DNA from: Aquilaria yunnanensis
Lineage: Eukaryota; Streptophyta; Magnoliopsida; Malvales; Thymelaeaceae
NCBI GenBank assembly: GCA_039654915.1
Contig: CM077599.1
Span: forward strand, 67,982,001 to 68,046,000
Direction of reading: 5' to 3'
Length of the DNA stretch: 64,000 bases
Both the position numbers and the translations under genes were made by a program. Below are positions 12,515 to 23,637 of the stretch, piece by piece. Each line of letters starts with the position of its first letter. Within the stretch, counting starts at the first letter, position 1. Under the pieces are notes generated by a model, which was not told the DNA's origin, made no database searches, and saw nothing but the letters and a program-made list of their open reading frames with translations.

Positions 12515-15500
12515 TCATCGTTTTGCTTTCAGTTCAACTGCTTGGTTTGTTGTAGCAGAATGTGAACTACTGCCAAGTGCTGCAGCAGCAGATTCAACGT
12601 GTGTGAGGAGATACTCATAAATTTTCTTTCTCAGCAGTTCGATTGTCTCAGCAGAAACATTAGGAGGCTCTCCTTCATCTTTGCCAGAACTAATCTCATC
12701 TAGCCAGTCATTAACACGCTTTAGTTGTGTCAGCATCCCTGCTACCTGTTCACTGTCTGACAGAGCCGTGTCAATATCAGCGTCCAAGAATTTTTCCACA
12801 AATCCCAGAAACCAACTCCGTGATTCTGTTTGTAACATCTCAGCCAAGTCAACGGCCTCCTCAAGGCCATTCCCTCTGATCCACTCAGGTGGAGGTTCAG
12901 TAAGCACTTTTTGATTCGAGCCTGAACCATCTCCACTTTTGCGAATGAGTCCTTGTGCTACAAGCTTAGAGCCCACCACAGGACGAGATTTCCCTTGAGC
13001 TTTTCCTGCACTGTTCTTAACAGCACTTTCCAGGACCAGAACGGGTGCACTCCCAGGGATCGTTCTCTGGGATTGTGCTGGAGCTGAAGCACGAGTTGAG
13101 TTTGAACTTGGCTCTTTTGCATACACAGAAAAGGATGACAGATCGGTTGCTAATGCAGCTTGCACCCATGAGGTGGCTTGCTTCCGTCTTTCTGACCTGA
13201 CTTTCAATGTCTCTTCTGTTGGGTTCTCCTCAGAATCTGGAGATGAAACATCGGGAGAAGTTTCAGACAAACAATCCACAATTTTACGAACACTGTTCAA
13301 GCTTGCGTTGAGAGCCAAGAATTGCTCCACAGCAGGCTGCGGGCTGTCCTCTTTGGCAGAAGCAGTCAGATCAGAATACATGCTGCAAGATTCAGAATTG
13401 CATAGAAAAAACTGTTACATAAACGCAGAAACATACCAAAGGTTGCAGGCAAGGTATCATAATATTATAGAATGATCAGTATTAAGCAAAGATAAAAAAT
13501 TGAATTGTGCTAGATCATAAAACAAATTAGAACCAGCACACGAATCTGCTTGGAATTAAGTTGCTGAAGTTTATAATTTTTCAAATTTGTTATTTATTCT
13601 CCATGACCATAAGATGATTGACCTACTTCGCAAGTAGGCATCCATCCTTAATTTGAAGTCAAAACTCAAGATACATGAAACCAAAGCGCAGTTCAGCCCT
13701 TCACCTGTATGTTTAATCAAAGTGCAATACTTTCAATATTGAGACAAAATTTAGTAATAAACATGTCTGCCCTTTCTGACTGGCTATATTGACTACTCCA
13801 GATGTAAGCTATCTTGAGAGGAGGGAAGGGGGAACTGCATCATTTTCATAGTAACAAAGGTTGAAATATCAGTCGTATACATATAGTAAATAATTTTTCC
13901 CGGCATTTTCTTGATTCCCATGAGATTCTTTTTTTTCCTTTAAAAAATGTTCAAATGAGCTTCCTAGCCACAATCAACTTAGATGAATTGGTGAGCAAGC
14001 ATACACCAAGAATCTAAAGTGAGCCAATTCCAGTCAAACTATAACTTCAAGTTTTCAAGGTGCGAAAAGGCTTATCTCAATGTTATTCTGTTAAATGCCT
14101 TTTTATTGACTGAACTTTAAAATTCAGTCATACCTTAAGCATCTAAGCAAACTTTCTGAAGCTGCAGCATCTTGTATAGCCTCTATAGCTGCTGTTTGCG
14201 CAGAATCTCGGTATTTCAAGACTTCCTGAAAAAACGATTGAAACTTATGACAGGAGCAGAAACAGAAAAAGAGAACCATATTTTGTTTTCCCGAAGGAAT
14301 ATTGCACCAAATAAGTGCTCTAGATGGACAAACGGATGAATCTATTTGAGAAAATTGAGGACCAACCCCCAATATAGTAATGTGAAGAACTTATCAGCAA
14401 GCACCCAAATGAGATCAAGTAATCACAATATCACACTACAAATAAAGGCCACATGAAGAATGCTTGAGCAAACAAGAAATACAATGTCAAAGCATAACAA
14501 ATGCTCAAGAGGACATCAGCACCAAAGCCCAATGATATTCTAAAGCTCTAACTAAAATCTAGTACGTTTACTAGAAATTTCAGACACATGCTTTTCTTTT
14601 TCTGTGGCAAAAGAAAGCTTTATTAGGCACTAATGTCAGGCCGCACTACTACAAAGATAAGGGCCATAAGGCTGGCATAAAAATATTTAGAACATAATAG
14701 AACTAGCAGATAGCAAGATCAGCTCAATTTAGAAGGCACAAGCCCCTCCACAGTGCACCCAACAAAAGAAAAACAAATTTCTTATCTAGCAGTTATCAAG
14801 GTCAAAGATGCTATTGTGCTGATACCTTTCCAAGCTTGGCAAGGGAAGAAGGGAGTGCACCCCAAGACACACTTCCCTCCGTCACTCTTTTGCTATTTAG
14901 TGAAACCTTGACCAAGTTCCCCAAAGCTCCATTGTTGCTCAATTCCCCAGATGATTTTCTCGCAATTGAAGTTCTCGGTTTGTTTAACTTTTCTCGCTCA
15001 TCCAACACTCCATTTAAATTAGCTTTCTTGGACGACTCCTGTGTTCTATGATCCTCCTTTGAGGACTTCATGGATATCTGCATTTTATTCTCCAGTTTAT
15101 GTGGCATCTGTTCGCTTGATGTGCTCTTTCTTGGAGCCTTGTAATTCAGATCCGGAGAGGAACCAAAGTCAACAAAACCAACTTTAATATCAAAATCATT
15201 TTGAGAGAGAAAGAAATGAACATAAACAACAAATAGCCATTTTTAAGGCATATCAAGAGTTCACTTAATATGGAATAGGTGAAGAAAGTTTCACTATGTA
15301 TGGTACCTTTTATTGTTTAAAAATATAATCATCTTGAGTGATATTTTTTGAGAAAGGGAAAGGGGGAAAATCGCTTAAAGAAGAACAAAACTATGATTCT
15401 GTTCAGCCTTGCCAACTGATATCCTCACAATAATTAACAGTAAGTTTTCAGATGCTGAGGTCATTATACCTTAAGTAAATTTCACTTTTTTTTTTCCCTT

Positions 15501-16531
15501 TTGTGGGTAAGTGCATTTTCACTTAGATTGACATCACACTTTGAGAATTTAGATTCAAGAACTAAAATTCTTACAGAGTTACTCTGCACCTCAGGCTTAG
15601 GATCAAATCTGGTGGCCTTCATTTTGGTGACTTCCCTACTTCTGAAATCCAGATTCCCTTCCCAACTTCTCCTCAAAGCCTTGGAACCAAATTCAATACC
15701 CTGAACCAAAGACTTGATTGCTGGCACCTTTGCGCTTGCCCTTTGAAGAGGGCTTGTCCTATGAAGAGAATTTGCCTTTTCCAATGATCCCACCCTGGCA
15801 CTTCCCTTGTCTGACCCCTTAATCTTTGCTTGCTGCTTAACCCCATTGGTGAACTTCTCAAAAGAAGTTGGCAATGAATAGCAACTTGTAGGAGAAGAAG
15901 GAATCGAACGCGAACTTATCATCAATTTCCCTGGTCCTTCCTTCTTCACATCAATAGTTAATGCTGCTTTCAACAACTGGGGCTTTGATCCACTAGCAGA
16001 AGTTGTTCTCTTGTCCAACTTATCCTCCTTAGCACTAGCATGTGATTTACTAAGCCCCATTTTTTCTCCACCATGACTAACCCCTAGCTTAGGCAGTGAT
16101 TTAACCTTCTCCCCAGGTTTTGACCCAGGAGATTTATTGAAGCCATTTTTCAAGAATCCAGGAGAGTGAGTTGCAACAATATCCTCAGGGCTCCCCACAC
16201 AAGGGTGCCGCCCTGGCACAGGCCTAACCCCACGAAGAATGGGGACAGGTGAAGCTGATTGCAGCCGGTCAACATGGATAAACTGACCTAATTGAATCTT
16301 ATCACTAAGAATCAAATCATCATGCTCATCAGGCAATGAAACATATGTGGCATGAGATGAATCTGAAACCTTTAGATAAAAACCTTGATTGGGGAACAGC
16401 TCACCTCCGGCTAATGCGGGGACTATGCTCACTACTTGCAACAGGGCTGACCTATGCTCCCCAGCGACCTTTACATCTGTGTTCATGTGTTGCAGAAGCT
16501 TGAGAAGCACCCCGGGCACAAGATTCGCCAT
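12515..16531 (-). CDS. DUF936 family protein, complete, 4 coding exons, 742 aa
   Basis: Coding exons are 16531-15575, 15137-14826, 14225-14134 and 13382-12515, all GT-AG and in phase (2229 nt). The N-terminus (about 1-125) is the strongly conserved DUF936 block: [57 protein letters not shown] and [12 protein letters not shown]. The pattern of short strands suggests an OB-like fold (inference). Residues about 130-615 are Ser/Lys/Pro-rich and look disordered. The last roughly 120 residues ([18 protein letters not shown], then [14 protein letters not shown] and VNDWLDEI) form a conserved helical C-terminal region. No signal peptide or membrane segment is visible. The family is plant-specific and its biochemical role is not established to my knowledge. 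Alternative acceptors for exon 2 exist, but only 15137 keeps phase 0. Confidence 0.9.
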
Positions 16532-17565
16532 TTTTTAAGCCCAAAAATAGCATCCCTCTCAACACAACCCCCTCAAGTTCTTCAAAACAAACTTCCAATT
16601 GGAAATTGGAAAAGAGGCAACCTGACCAATACCCGGATAAAAAAAAAGCTTTTTTTTTCAGACCAGGCAAGGCTGTGACAAGCCGCCGAGGATCAAATAC
16701 AACATATAGGATTTTTGACAGGTCGCGAAAATGGAAAATTGGGATCTCGCTCAATAGCAAGTATCTGTTGCAGAAAGGAGGCGAAATCTCATAAAGAGGG
16801 GAGATGAAGTGCAGAGATTCAGATAAGTAAAGATCAATACAGCGCTTAGCCAACAGTAATGGTCTTCAGAAAATCAAACTGGACAAAGAAGCAAGAAATT
16901 AAACAGCTGCCTAAAAGAGGTTATGAAGAAGAGGACACATTAATCGCCCTAGACTCCAAAACAAGAATTTAATTGAATGGGTTGCAATGAATAATGGAAG
17001 GAAATCTGCCATATTCAGTAATCCAAACCAGGTGAGAAAGTGACTAGAAACTGATACAGGCCCTCAAAATATAAAACAAAAAATAAATCGTTTTGCCCCC
17101 AGAAGAGCCAGACGCAAGATGGTATGGAAGAAGGAGCGAGACTCGTAAAATTTGTCAGTGCTCGAGCCTCAAACAGCTAAAAGGCAGAACCTTTCCTTTT
17201 CAGAAATAAAAAACTGGAATGATGAAAAAACAGACGCTAATTAGTAATTTTTGTATCAGTATTACCGCAGGATCTGACACACGCATTCCGCATGTAGAAC
17301 CTGCCGCAATTTTTGGCTTGATTGAGTTCCCGTACTTTGTCTAGCCAATGAAGCTGATGGGTTTCAAGAATTTTCTGCAGGAACTGGAGAAGGATCATCG
17401 GGAAGCAAATAATCTACATTGGGAATTGCATCAATCGTTCCAAGCCTTTAACTCCCATTGCAAATCCATCCTCAACCTTCACGTTGTTACAATTTGGTGT
17501 CAAACTTTATAATTAATTAAGTACTGATCGAGAGCCCTAAGTACGCACGGAAACCCTATTTATAG
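16532..17565 (-). promoter_or_regulatory. Probable 5' leader and promoter of the DUF936 gene
   Basis: On the minus strand a clean TATAAATA sits at 17564-17557, followed by sequence that could be the transcription start. That puts about 1 kb between start site and ATG, so a 5' UTR intron is likely, though I could not fix its ends. Several short ATG frames in this stretch do not resemble proteins. Confidence 0.45.
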
Positions 17566-18063
17566 AAAGAAGTAGTGATAGTTTAGACTATTTACTAATT
17601 TTTTAAAGATTATAGCACAATTTAAGTTCACTAGAAAACAGCTACAAGACAGTTTAAACTCGTTAACTTATGAGAACTATTTGACATTAACTTTTAAATT
17701 TTAAATTAAATTGTTTGGTAACTATTTTATCATAAGTTCAAACTTTTTTATAATTTTATAACGGTTAATGAATCATTTAAACTATCATAATTTCCTCTTT
17801 ATCAATCAAGTTTATGTGTTTACCTAGTGTTAGAGACTAACATGTAATAAAATGAAGGTTTGAGAACTAATTTGCAACAATTAATTGTGTTTGAGAGAAA
17901 TGGTGCTTTTTATCGAATCTACATTCTTTTTAATGATTTTTAACATATTTTAAGCTTTTTTCAATAGAAGTTTAGATTCTCACATTATTCGAAGTATCAT
18001 TTCCAAAAATAATATTACTTCTAATGTCCGTTTTAACACCTCAACTAGATTACACCTGATACT

Positions 18064-18585
18064 TAGGGGAGATCAATTTATTTTTTCAATTTTAACTGAA
18101 ATTGAATCATCAAATTTATTCAGCTTTTAGTTTTATATACTAATAACTGAATAAATTAAATTATAGGAGAAAATCAAAATAACTAAAAAAATTAGTTATT
18201 TAGTTTTCAACCAAAATAACCAAATTTTTTGCATACATACACTAAATCTCAAACATTCATCACATATTCTAATCTAAACACACATTCTAATCACATAATA
18301 AATATCTACAATTCATTTCAAATCCAAACATCGCATTCATGCACATAACAAACATCCATCATATACGTACATAATTCTTTTCAAATCTCAAACATAAATA
18401 CCAATAGAGTAAAAATTTGGTTATTTCAGTTACTTAAATTTCAATTGAACCAAACTAAAAACCGAACCAAAATTATATATTGATTTTCGAAAATCAAAAT
18501 TATACCTAAATATGATAACCAAAAATTGATTTTTTTTTCTATTATTCGGTTATTTCGGATATAACCAAAATGTTGATCACCGCTA
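18064..18585. mobile_element. hAT-type MITE with 8-bp target duplication
   Basis: The ends read TAGGGGAGATCAA and, from the other side, TAGCGGTGATCAA, an imperfect inverted repeat of hAT type. They are flanked by CTGATACT (18056-18063) and CTAATACT (18586-18593), an 8-base duplication with one mismatch, the size hAT elements make. The inside is non-coding and about 520 bp, so it depends on a transposase elsewhere. Confidence 0.7.
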
Positions 18586-19466
18586 CTAATACTCTGTCCT
18601 TGAACTAAAGAGCAACACTCTTTGCTAGAGGTTCAAAAGAAATGAACAACTCGAGCTCAGCTCAATTTAGAATTTGTTTTTAATTCATTCAAACTATTAT
18701 CAAACCAAGTATGAAGAAATTTTTAAGCTTAATATGAAATTTAAACCAAACTCGATTTACTTACTACTTGGCTCGACTCGTCTCAACTCAATTTTAGTTT
18801 TTTTTATCTTAATTTAAGGGAACAAGTCGAGCTCAATTTGAGTTTAATCGGCTAAAAGTTCATTCATAATTTGTTCATATTCTTTTCAATCCAAATACAA
18901 ATAAAATACCAAGCTTGATCAATATTTCAGGCTGAACATAATCAGTTTACTACTCGGTTTAACTCATTTCATTTTCAACCCTACACTTTACTCCTTAATT
19001 TGGTGAATACTAATAATTTTAATGATTGAATCAACTTTTGATGACAGTTTTGACCTTTTTATTTACCTTCAATCAAATTTTTCTATAATAAAAATTTTCA
19101 TCAAAGTATAATTCAATTACTAGAATTATTAATTAAAATAAAGAATAGAACTAAGAATGTCATTATTTATAGATATTAATGAGTGAATGGAATAAAATGT
19201 ATGATTTGCTAAGGGGGCAAACTGTACCACCTTTTAGCTTTAGGGAAAAAGTATCCGAGACAACGCAATTTAGAAGTTAAAATGCGTTTAAGGCAAACAA
19301 TAATTTTATTGGTGTACCAAACGATTACATGTGCACAGTGTTAGTAGGCAGTAGCAACAATGTAATGGACTATCAGCTACCATAAAAAAAGTCACATCCC
19401 TAAGATAATTGCATTCTATTATAATGTGTATTTTATTTGAACTTTTATAATGTGTTAAAAAAAAAA

Positions 19467-20402
19467 AGCCTAAATGCTTTAATTGGTCTATAAACTTTGC
19501 AAACTCACACTAGTTAGTTTCTTAACTTTGACTCGTAATGACTTAGTCCTCCAAGTTTGATGAACTATGCAACTTAGTTCTCAAACTTTGATAATCTATC
19601 AATTTAGTCCATAGTGGTTGATGGAAGACGCACACGTGTTATCATGTGACAATGATGATGTTTGTGAGTAAAGAATGCCAATGGATGGTGCCACAAATAA
19701 GAAGGGAAGAAAGGTCGATGAGGAGGAGAGTAGAAGGGTTATAGAAGGGTTTCGTCGCCTGGCACAAACCACCACACTCTGGGTAGCTTTAAGTGAAGGG
19801 TCTCTATGACAATTTGAGAGATACGAATGGCAAACCAGTGCCCCTGCCAATTCATGTAAGGGAAGTTGGAGGTATTGCCTAAGATTCTCACCAGTGGTAG
19901 CTTCTACTTATCATCAACAATGGATTTCACATGATTGTTAAGCCAAATCACCCCTAGCATTTGCTTTGACCAGTATCAAATTCTTATATACTATTTCCTC
20001 TGCTCCCAGAGCTTCATATGACGTTATTATTAAAAAAAAACTAAAGGATTGCTTTCAGTTAGACTTCATGGCACTTCCTGTGGAACAATCGGCTGCAAGA
20101 TTCGAGCTATCTAATTCTAATGATGTGGCATAGATACTCTGCTATTAATGGCTCTCATAAGAGAAATGTCTAAATTGGTGGTGGACGAAAATGGGAAATA
20201 GCCACAGGACCCATTGGAAGATGTCGTCATTAGGTTGAGAATGTAAACAACACAAGAACAAAACGTCATCTACTAGTTCATCCAATCAGGGACTAACTAG
20301 ATATATTTTGCAAAGTTAAGGGATTAAGTCACACTAGCCTGTTTACAAAGGATTGACTTGCTTAAGTTGGCAAAGTTAAGGGACCAAATATACATTTTGG
20401 CC
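19467..20402. mobile_element. MULE-like non-autonomous element with long terminal inverted repeats
   Basis: The left end (GCCTAAATG, then TTGGTC, then TAAACTTTGC) is matched by the reverse complement of the right end (GGCCAAAATG, then TTGGTC, then TTAACTTTGC), an imperfect inverted repeat of 50 or more bases. Similar tttggtccctTAACTTTG ends are common in plant Mutator-like MITEs. A-rich 9-base flanks (19458-19466 and 20403-20411) could be a duplication, but low complexity makes this weak. The interior has no convincing ORF. Confidence 0.55.
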
Positions 20403-21369
20403 AAGAAAATATTATATCTGGTGAAAAGAACTATTAAATGATAAATTCAAATTAATCTGATTTTACATATGATTTTGTATCCTTATTTTTTCTGTCATTA
20501 AAAAAGGTTAATTAAACATTCGATAGTTTGTTATTATTCTTCATCATTTTTATCTTTTTCTTGAGTAGATTCATCATTCCTATTTTTGTGAAAGTTTAAT
20601 GATAACCTGAAGGAGTATTATCCTTTGTGGATATTTATTTATTTTTAGTACTGATCTTCATGTTTATTTATCTTTAAATTAAAGAGGCAACCCTTGGACC
20701 CATTTTGAAGTTGCATTGAATTGGCCATATGATCATATAGGTTGAATTATTTTTATGGCTAACTAGGATGTGCTATGTCTTCTATTTTTGTACATTACAT
20801 GCACATCACAATATCTCACAGGTTTAGGAGTCGTGATTTACAATCCATCACTAATAAATGTAATTTGGTTTTTCCTATATTTATGTTTATGTTTATTTAG
20901 CATAAATTTTCTTTGCTAGTGAGGGGAAGAGGCTTTAATTAGTCTTTTTTCTTAATAATTCTCAGCAGAAAAGAAGAGGAACAAAAATGGGGGAAAAAAA
21001 AGCCAAGTGGCATTCCTCTGAAAATGGGCACGTTTAGTTCATTTTTACATGATTTTTAATTTTAATCTTCACAAGTAGAAGAAAATATGCATTTCATATA
21101 TAATCCTGGAAATGTATTTGTTACATTTTTTATAAAATGTACCTAACTATAAGAAGATGTAAACAAATCTTAGGCACTAAGCTTAGTTGCTGGCTAATGA
21201 ACATTGGTTCGGTTAAGGCTAGGGTTCAAAAACCACAGCAACACTTACCTGATGGAAATTATCCAATATGGTTTTATATCATCTACATTTTGATCTCTAG
21301 CATTTTTATATTATTAAAGGTACCTTCTTTAAATACTTATAAAGGAACTTCTGATATAAAAAAAAATAA

Positions 21370-21723
21370 GGATATACTTCATTTATCATCCTTAAATTAT
21401 ATTTCATGTTGCTTAATTATCCTGAAACTATCAAATATTGCATCAATTATCCTCAAAATATTTAATTATTACTGTCTTGTCTTATCGTCCATCACGCCGT
21501 TAAGAGTAAATGTAAAAGTGACGCTACATTAACAGTCACGTTATTTTTCCATATCACATTAACTGCCACATCATTTTTCCACCAATTCTTAACGGGTGTG
21601 ATAGACGGTAAAACGATTAACCAACATTAGAAATAGTTTATGGATGATTAAGAAACATTTGATAGTTTCAGAAAGATTAAGCAACATTAGATATAATTTA
21701 GGGACAACGATTAGAGTTTACCC
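21370..21723. mobile_element. Tourist-like MITE (PIF/Harbinger type), TAA duplication
   Basis: The first roughly 75 bases (from GGATATAC through TTGCTTAAT to CTGAAACTATCAAAT) reappear as the reverse complement at the right end (from GGGTAAAC). Both sides are flanked by TAA (21367-21369 and 21724-21726), the 3-base target of Harbinger-type elements. The RNA would fold into a long imperfect hairpin, a possible small-RNA source (inference). Confidence 0.7.
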
Positions 21724-21999
21724 TAAAAATAATTAACAAAAATTATAAATAGCATAAAATAATTTTTTTTGGTAATTATAAGTATCTATACAAAGTATAA
21801 GAGTTAAGAGTTGCTCATATTTAATGGAAGGGAGTAATGCTGCTTTTCTCAAAACCTAAAAAGCATCCCGAACCAGTACTATAGTATTAGGTTGAATGAT
21901 TGAGAATAACATAGAATAAATTGGGTACAAAGTTATTTTTATTTTAAAAGGTGGATATAAAAATGTACAATTCACCGCCTATTTCACCGTATATGATAT

Positions 22000-22245
22000 T
22001 TCATTCGTTTCACATTAATTGACTATTTTACGTTTTTTTACTAAAGTTTGACTTGAACATATTTATATTAATATGTATTGAAAAAATTTCTTAAAAATGA
22101 TATTTAGAAACTATAATTTTTAAATTTTTATTTTCATATAAAATATTCATATTTTTATAATAAATTTTTTTAAAAAAATAAAATCATAAATTAATTGATA
22201 TGAATAGTAAAATGGTCAGTTTTTGTGAAACAAAGTATTTATTTT
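22000..22245. mobile_element. Stowaway-like MITE
   Basis: A left block TTCATTCGTTTCAC followed by TTGACTATTTTAC pairs with a right block whose reverse complement is TACTTTGTTTCAC followed by CTGACCATTTTAC. This CGTTTCAC...TGACCATTTT theme is typical of plant Stowaway-type MITEs. Exact ends and the TA duplication could not be fixed. Confidence 0.5.
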
Positions 22246-22949
22246 GCATTAATTACTGTAAATTCCATCATAAACTTTTTTTTTAGTTAAGTTAATCCTC
22301 AAAAAGTGACTTTAATTTTGTGAATGGATTGGTATAATGTACGAATTTGGTTAACCCACCAGATGATGATTATAACAATCATTCAGTTATTCTGAATATT
22401 AATTTTTTTAGAGGCTTAAAAAGAAAAGAAAAATATATTTTCCGACACAAAATATGTATCACTTTTTATTTTTTTATGTACTAAAGTAGGTGACATTGTT
22501 CTATTTTTATAGATATTCTTTTCCATCTTAGTCGTTGTATTGTGTAAAACCTGTAAATGTAAATACTAATTTACTATAACCATTCTGTTATTTAGTGAAG
22601 AGTAATCTTGGAATAGCACACTTAATATGTTTATGTGACATACCGTAAATAATCTTCAAAACAATTAAAAAGATGAAAAGTTATTATGAGATTTAGGAGC
22701 ATGAGCCATTCATTTCAGTGGCCCAAATTAGCACAACTTACTTAAAAATCAAGTGAAAAATAAATTTGAGTAAGTCAGCATTAACCGTGGCATACTCTTC
22801 CACTTAAATAAAGAGGAATATTAGCTACATAAGTACGGACGTAAATCCTGTCATAAGATACAGTAGCAATATTAATGTGATGAGATAAAGCGATTCAAGC
22901 TACTACTTATTCAAATTATTAATTTTTTATTAAAAATAATACGTCCGTC

Positions 22950-23150
22950 CTAATTTTTAAACTTAAATTTGTTTGCATTAATATTAGCTAAAATTGTTTT
23001 AAAGATTTTATATTTAAAAACTATAAGTCTTGTACTTTTTAAATATAAAATTTTTAAAAACCTTTAATAAAGATTAATATAAATAAATTTAAATCAAATT
23101 TAAGTAAAAAAAATTGAAATGGTGTAACAACTTGAGATGGAAAGAGTAAT
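22950..23150. mobile_element. Second, more decayed Stowaway-like inverted repeat
   Basis: TACGTCCGTCC near 22951 and a right end reading TTACTCTTTCCATCTC on the reverse strand, plus an inner ACTTAAATTTG repeated in inverted orientation, suggest a degenerate MITE. The match is weaker than in the neighbouring unit and the boundaries are approximate. Confidence 0.35.
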
Positions 23151-23295
23151 TAAATAAATTATTTTTACAAAAATATATTTTATATACTCCAGACTTATTA
23201 ATTGAAATAAATAATTGCTTTAAATAAAAATAATATAAATCATATATTAAAATTTATTTAAACTGGCCCTAAAGAAAAAAAACGGTAATAATTTA

Positions 23296-23446
23296 TTACC
23301 GCGACGTCGGTTGTGCTGCACGAAAATCAATTGTGGATTGCGGCAGCCAGAGCCGGGAACACAGTCGCTTTTGTTGCTCAACCACCGCTAGCTGGCGGCG
23401 AATCGAAGCTAATTTCCTTCCGTTTCCACCGGTTTCCGGGCGCTCG
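23296..23446 (+). other. Putative 5' non-coding exon of the TOM2B-like gene
   Basis: A GC-richer island stands out from very AT-rich sequence on its left and ends at a consensus donor, TCG|GTAAGT (GT at 23447-23448). No plus-strand protein frame is convincing. The matching acceptor candidate is a long T tract ending in CAG at 44405-44407, 28 bases before the TOM2B ATG. The 20.6-kb LTR element (23638-44263) lies between, inside this presumed intron. Without it the intron would be about 334 bases. The start at 23296 is approximate. Linking the two halves is inference. Confidence 0.5.
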
Positions 23447-23637
23447 GTAAGTTTTCTCATTCTGTTGAAAATGGTTTCTCCTAACAACTAAGCTGGAGCT
23501 CCAAAAAATCATTCTCCGTTAGAGTTGACTTCAAGATCTTGTTTTCGCAGTATTATTAGCCTAATCGGCTATCTTAAGCAACTGTTTCCTTTGTTTCGAT
23601 GATTGACCCCGATCTTTAGCATGCTTGTTCTACTTGG

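Larger units (their letters stand above)
17566..23295. other. Gene-free AT-rich spacer with several small transposons
   Basis: No coding sequence with recognisable protein similarity is found in either strand. The stretch holds a hAT-type MITE (18064-18585), a MULE-like long-TIR element (19467-20402), a Tourist-like MITE (21370-21723) and two Stowaway-like inverted-repeat units (about 22000-22245 and 22950-23150), all listed separately. The rest is AT-rich sequence with poly-A and poly-T runs. Confidence 0.6.

Noticed and set aside
16452..16853. 133-codon minus frame overlapping the DUF936 start
   Set aside because: Different frame from the DUF936 coding sequence, covers its 5' leader and has no domain.
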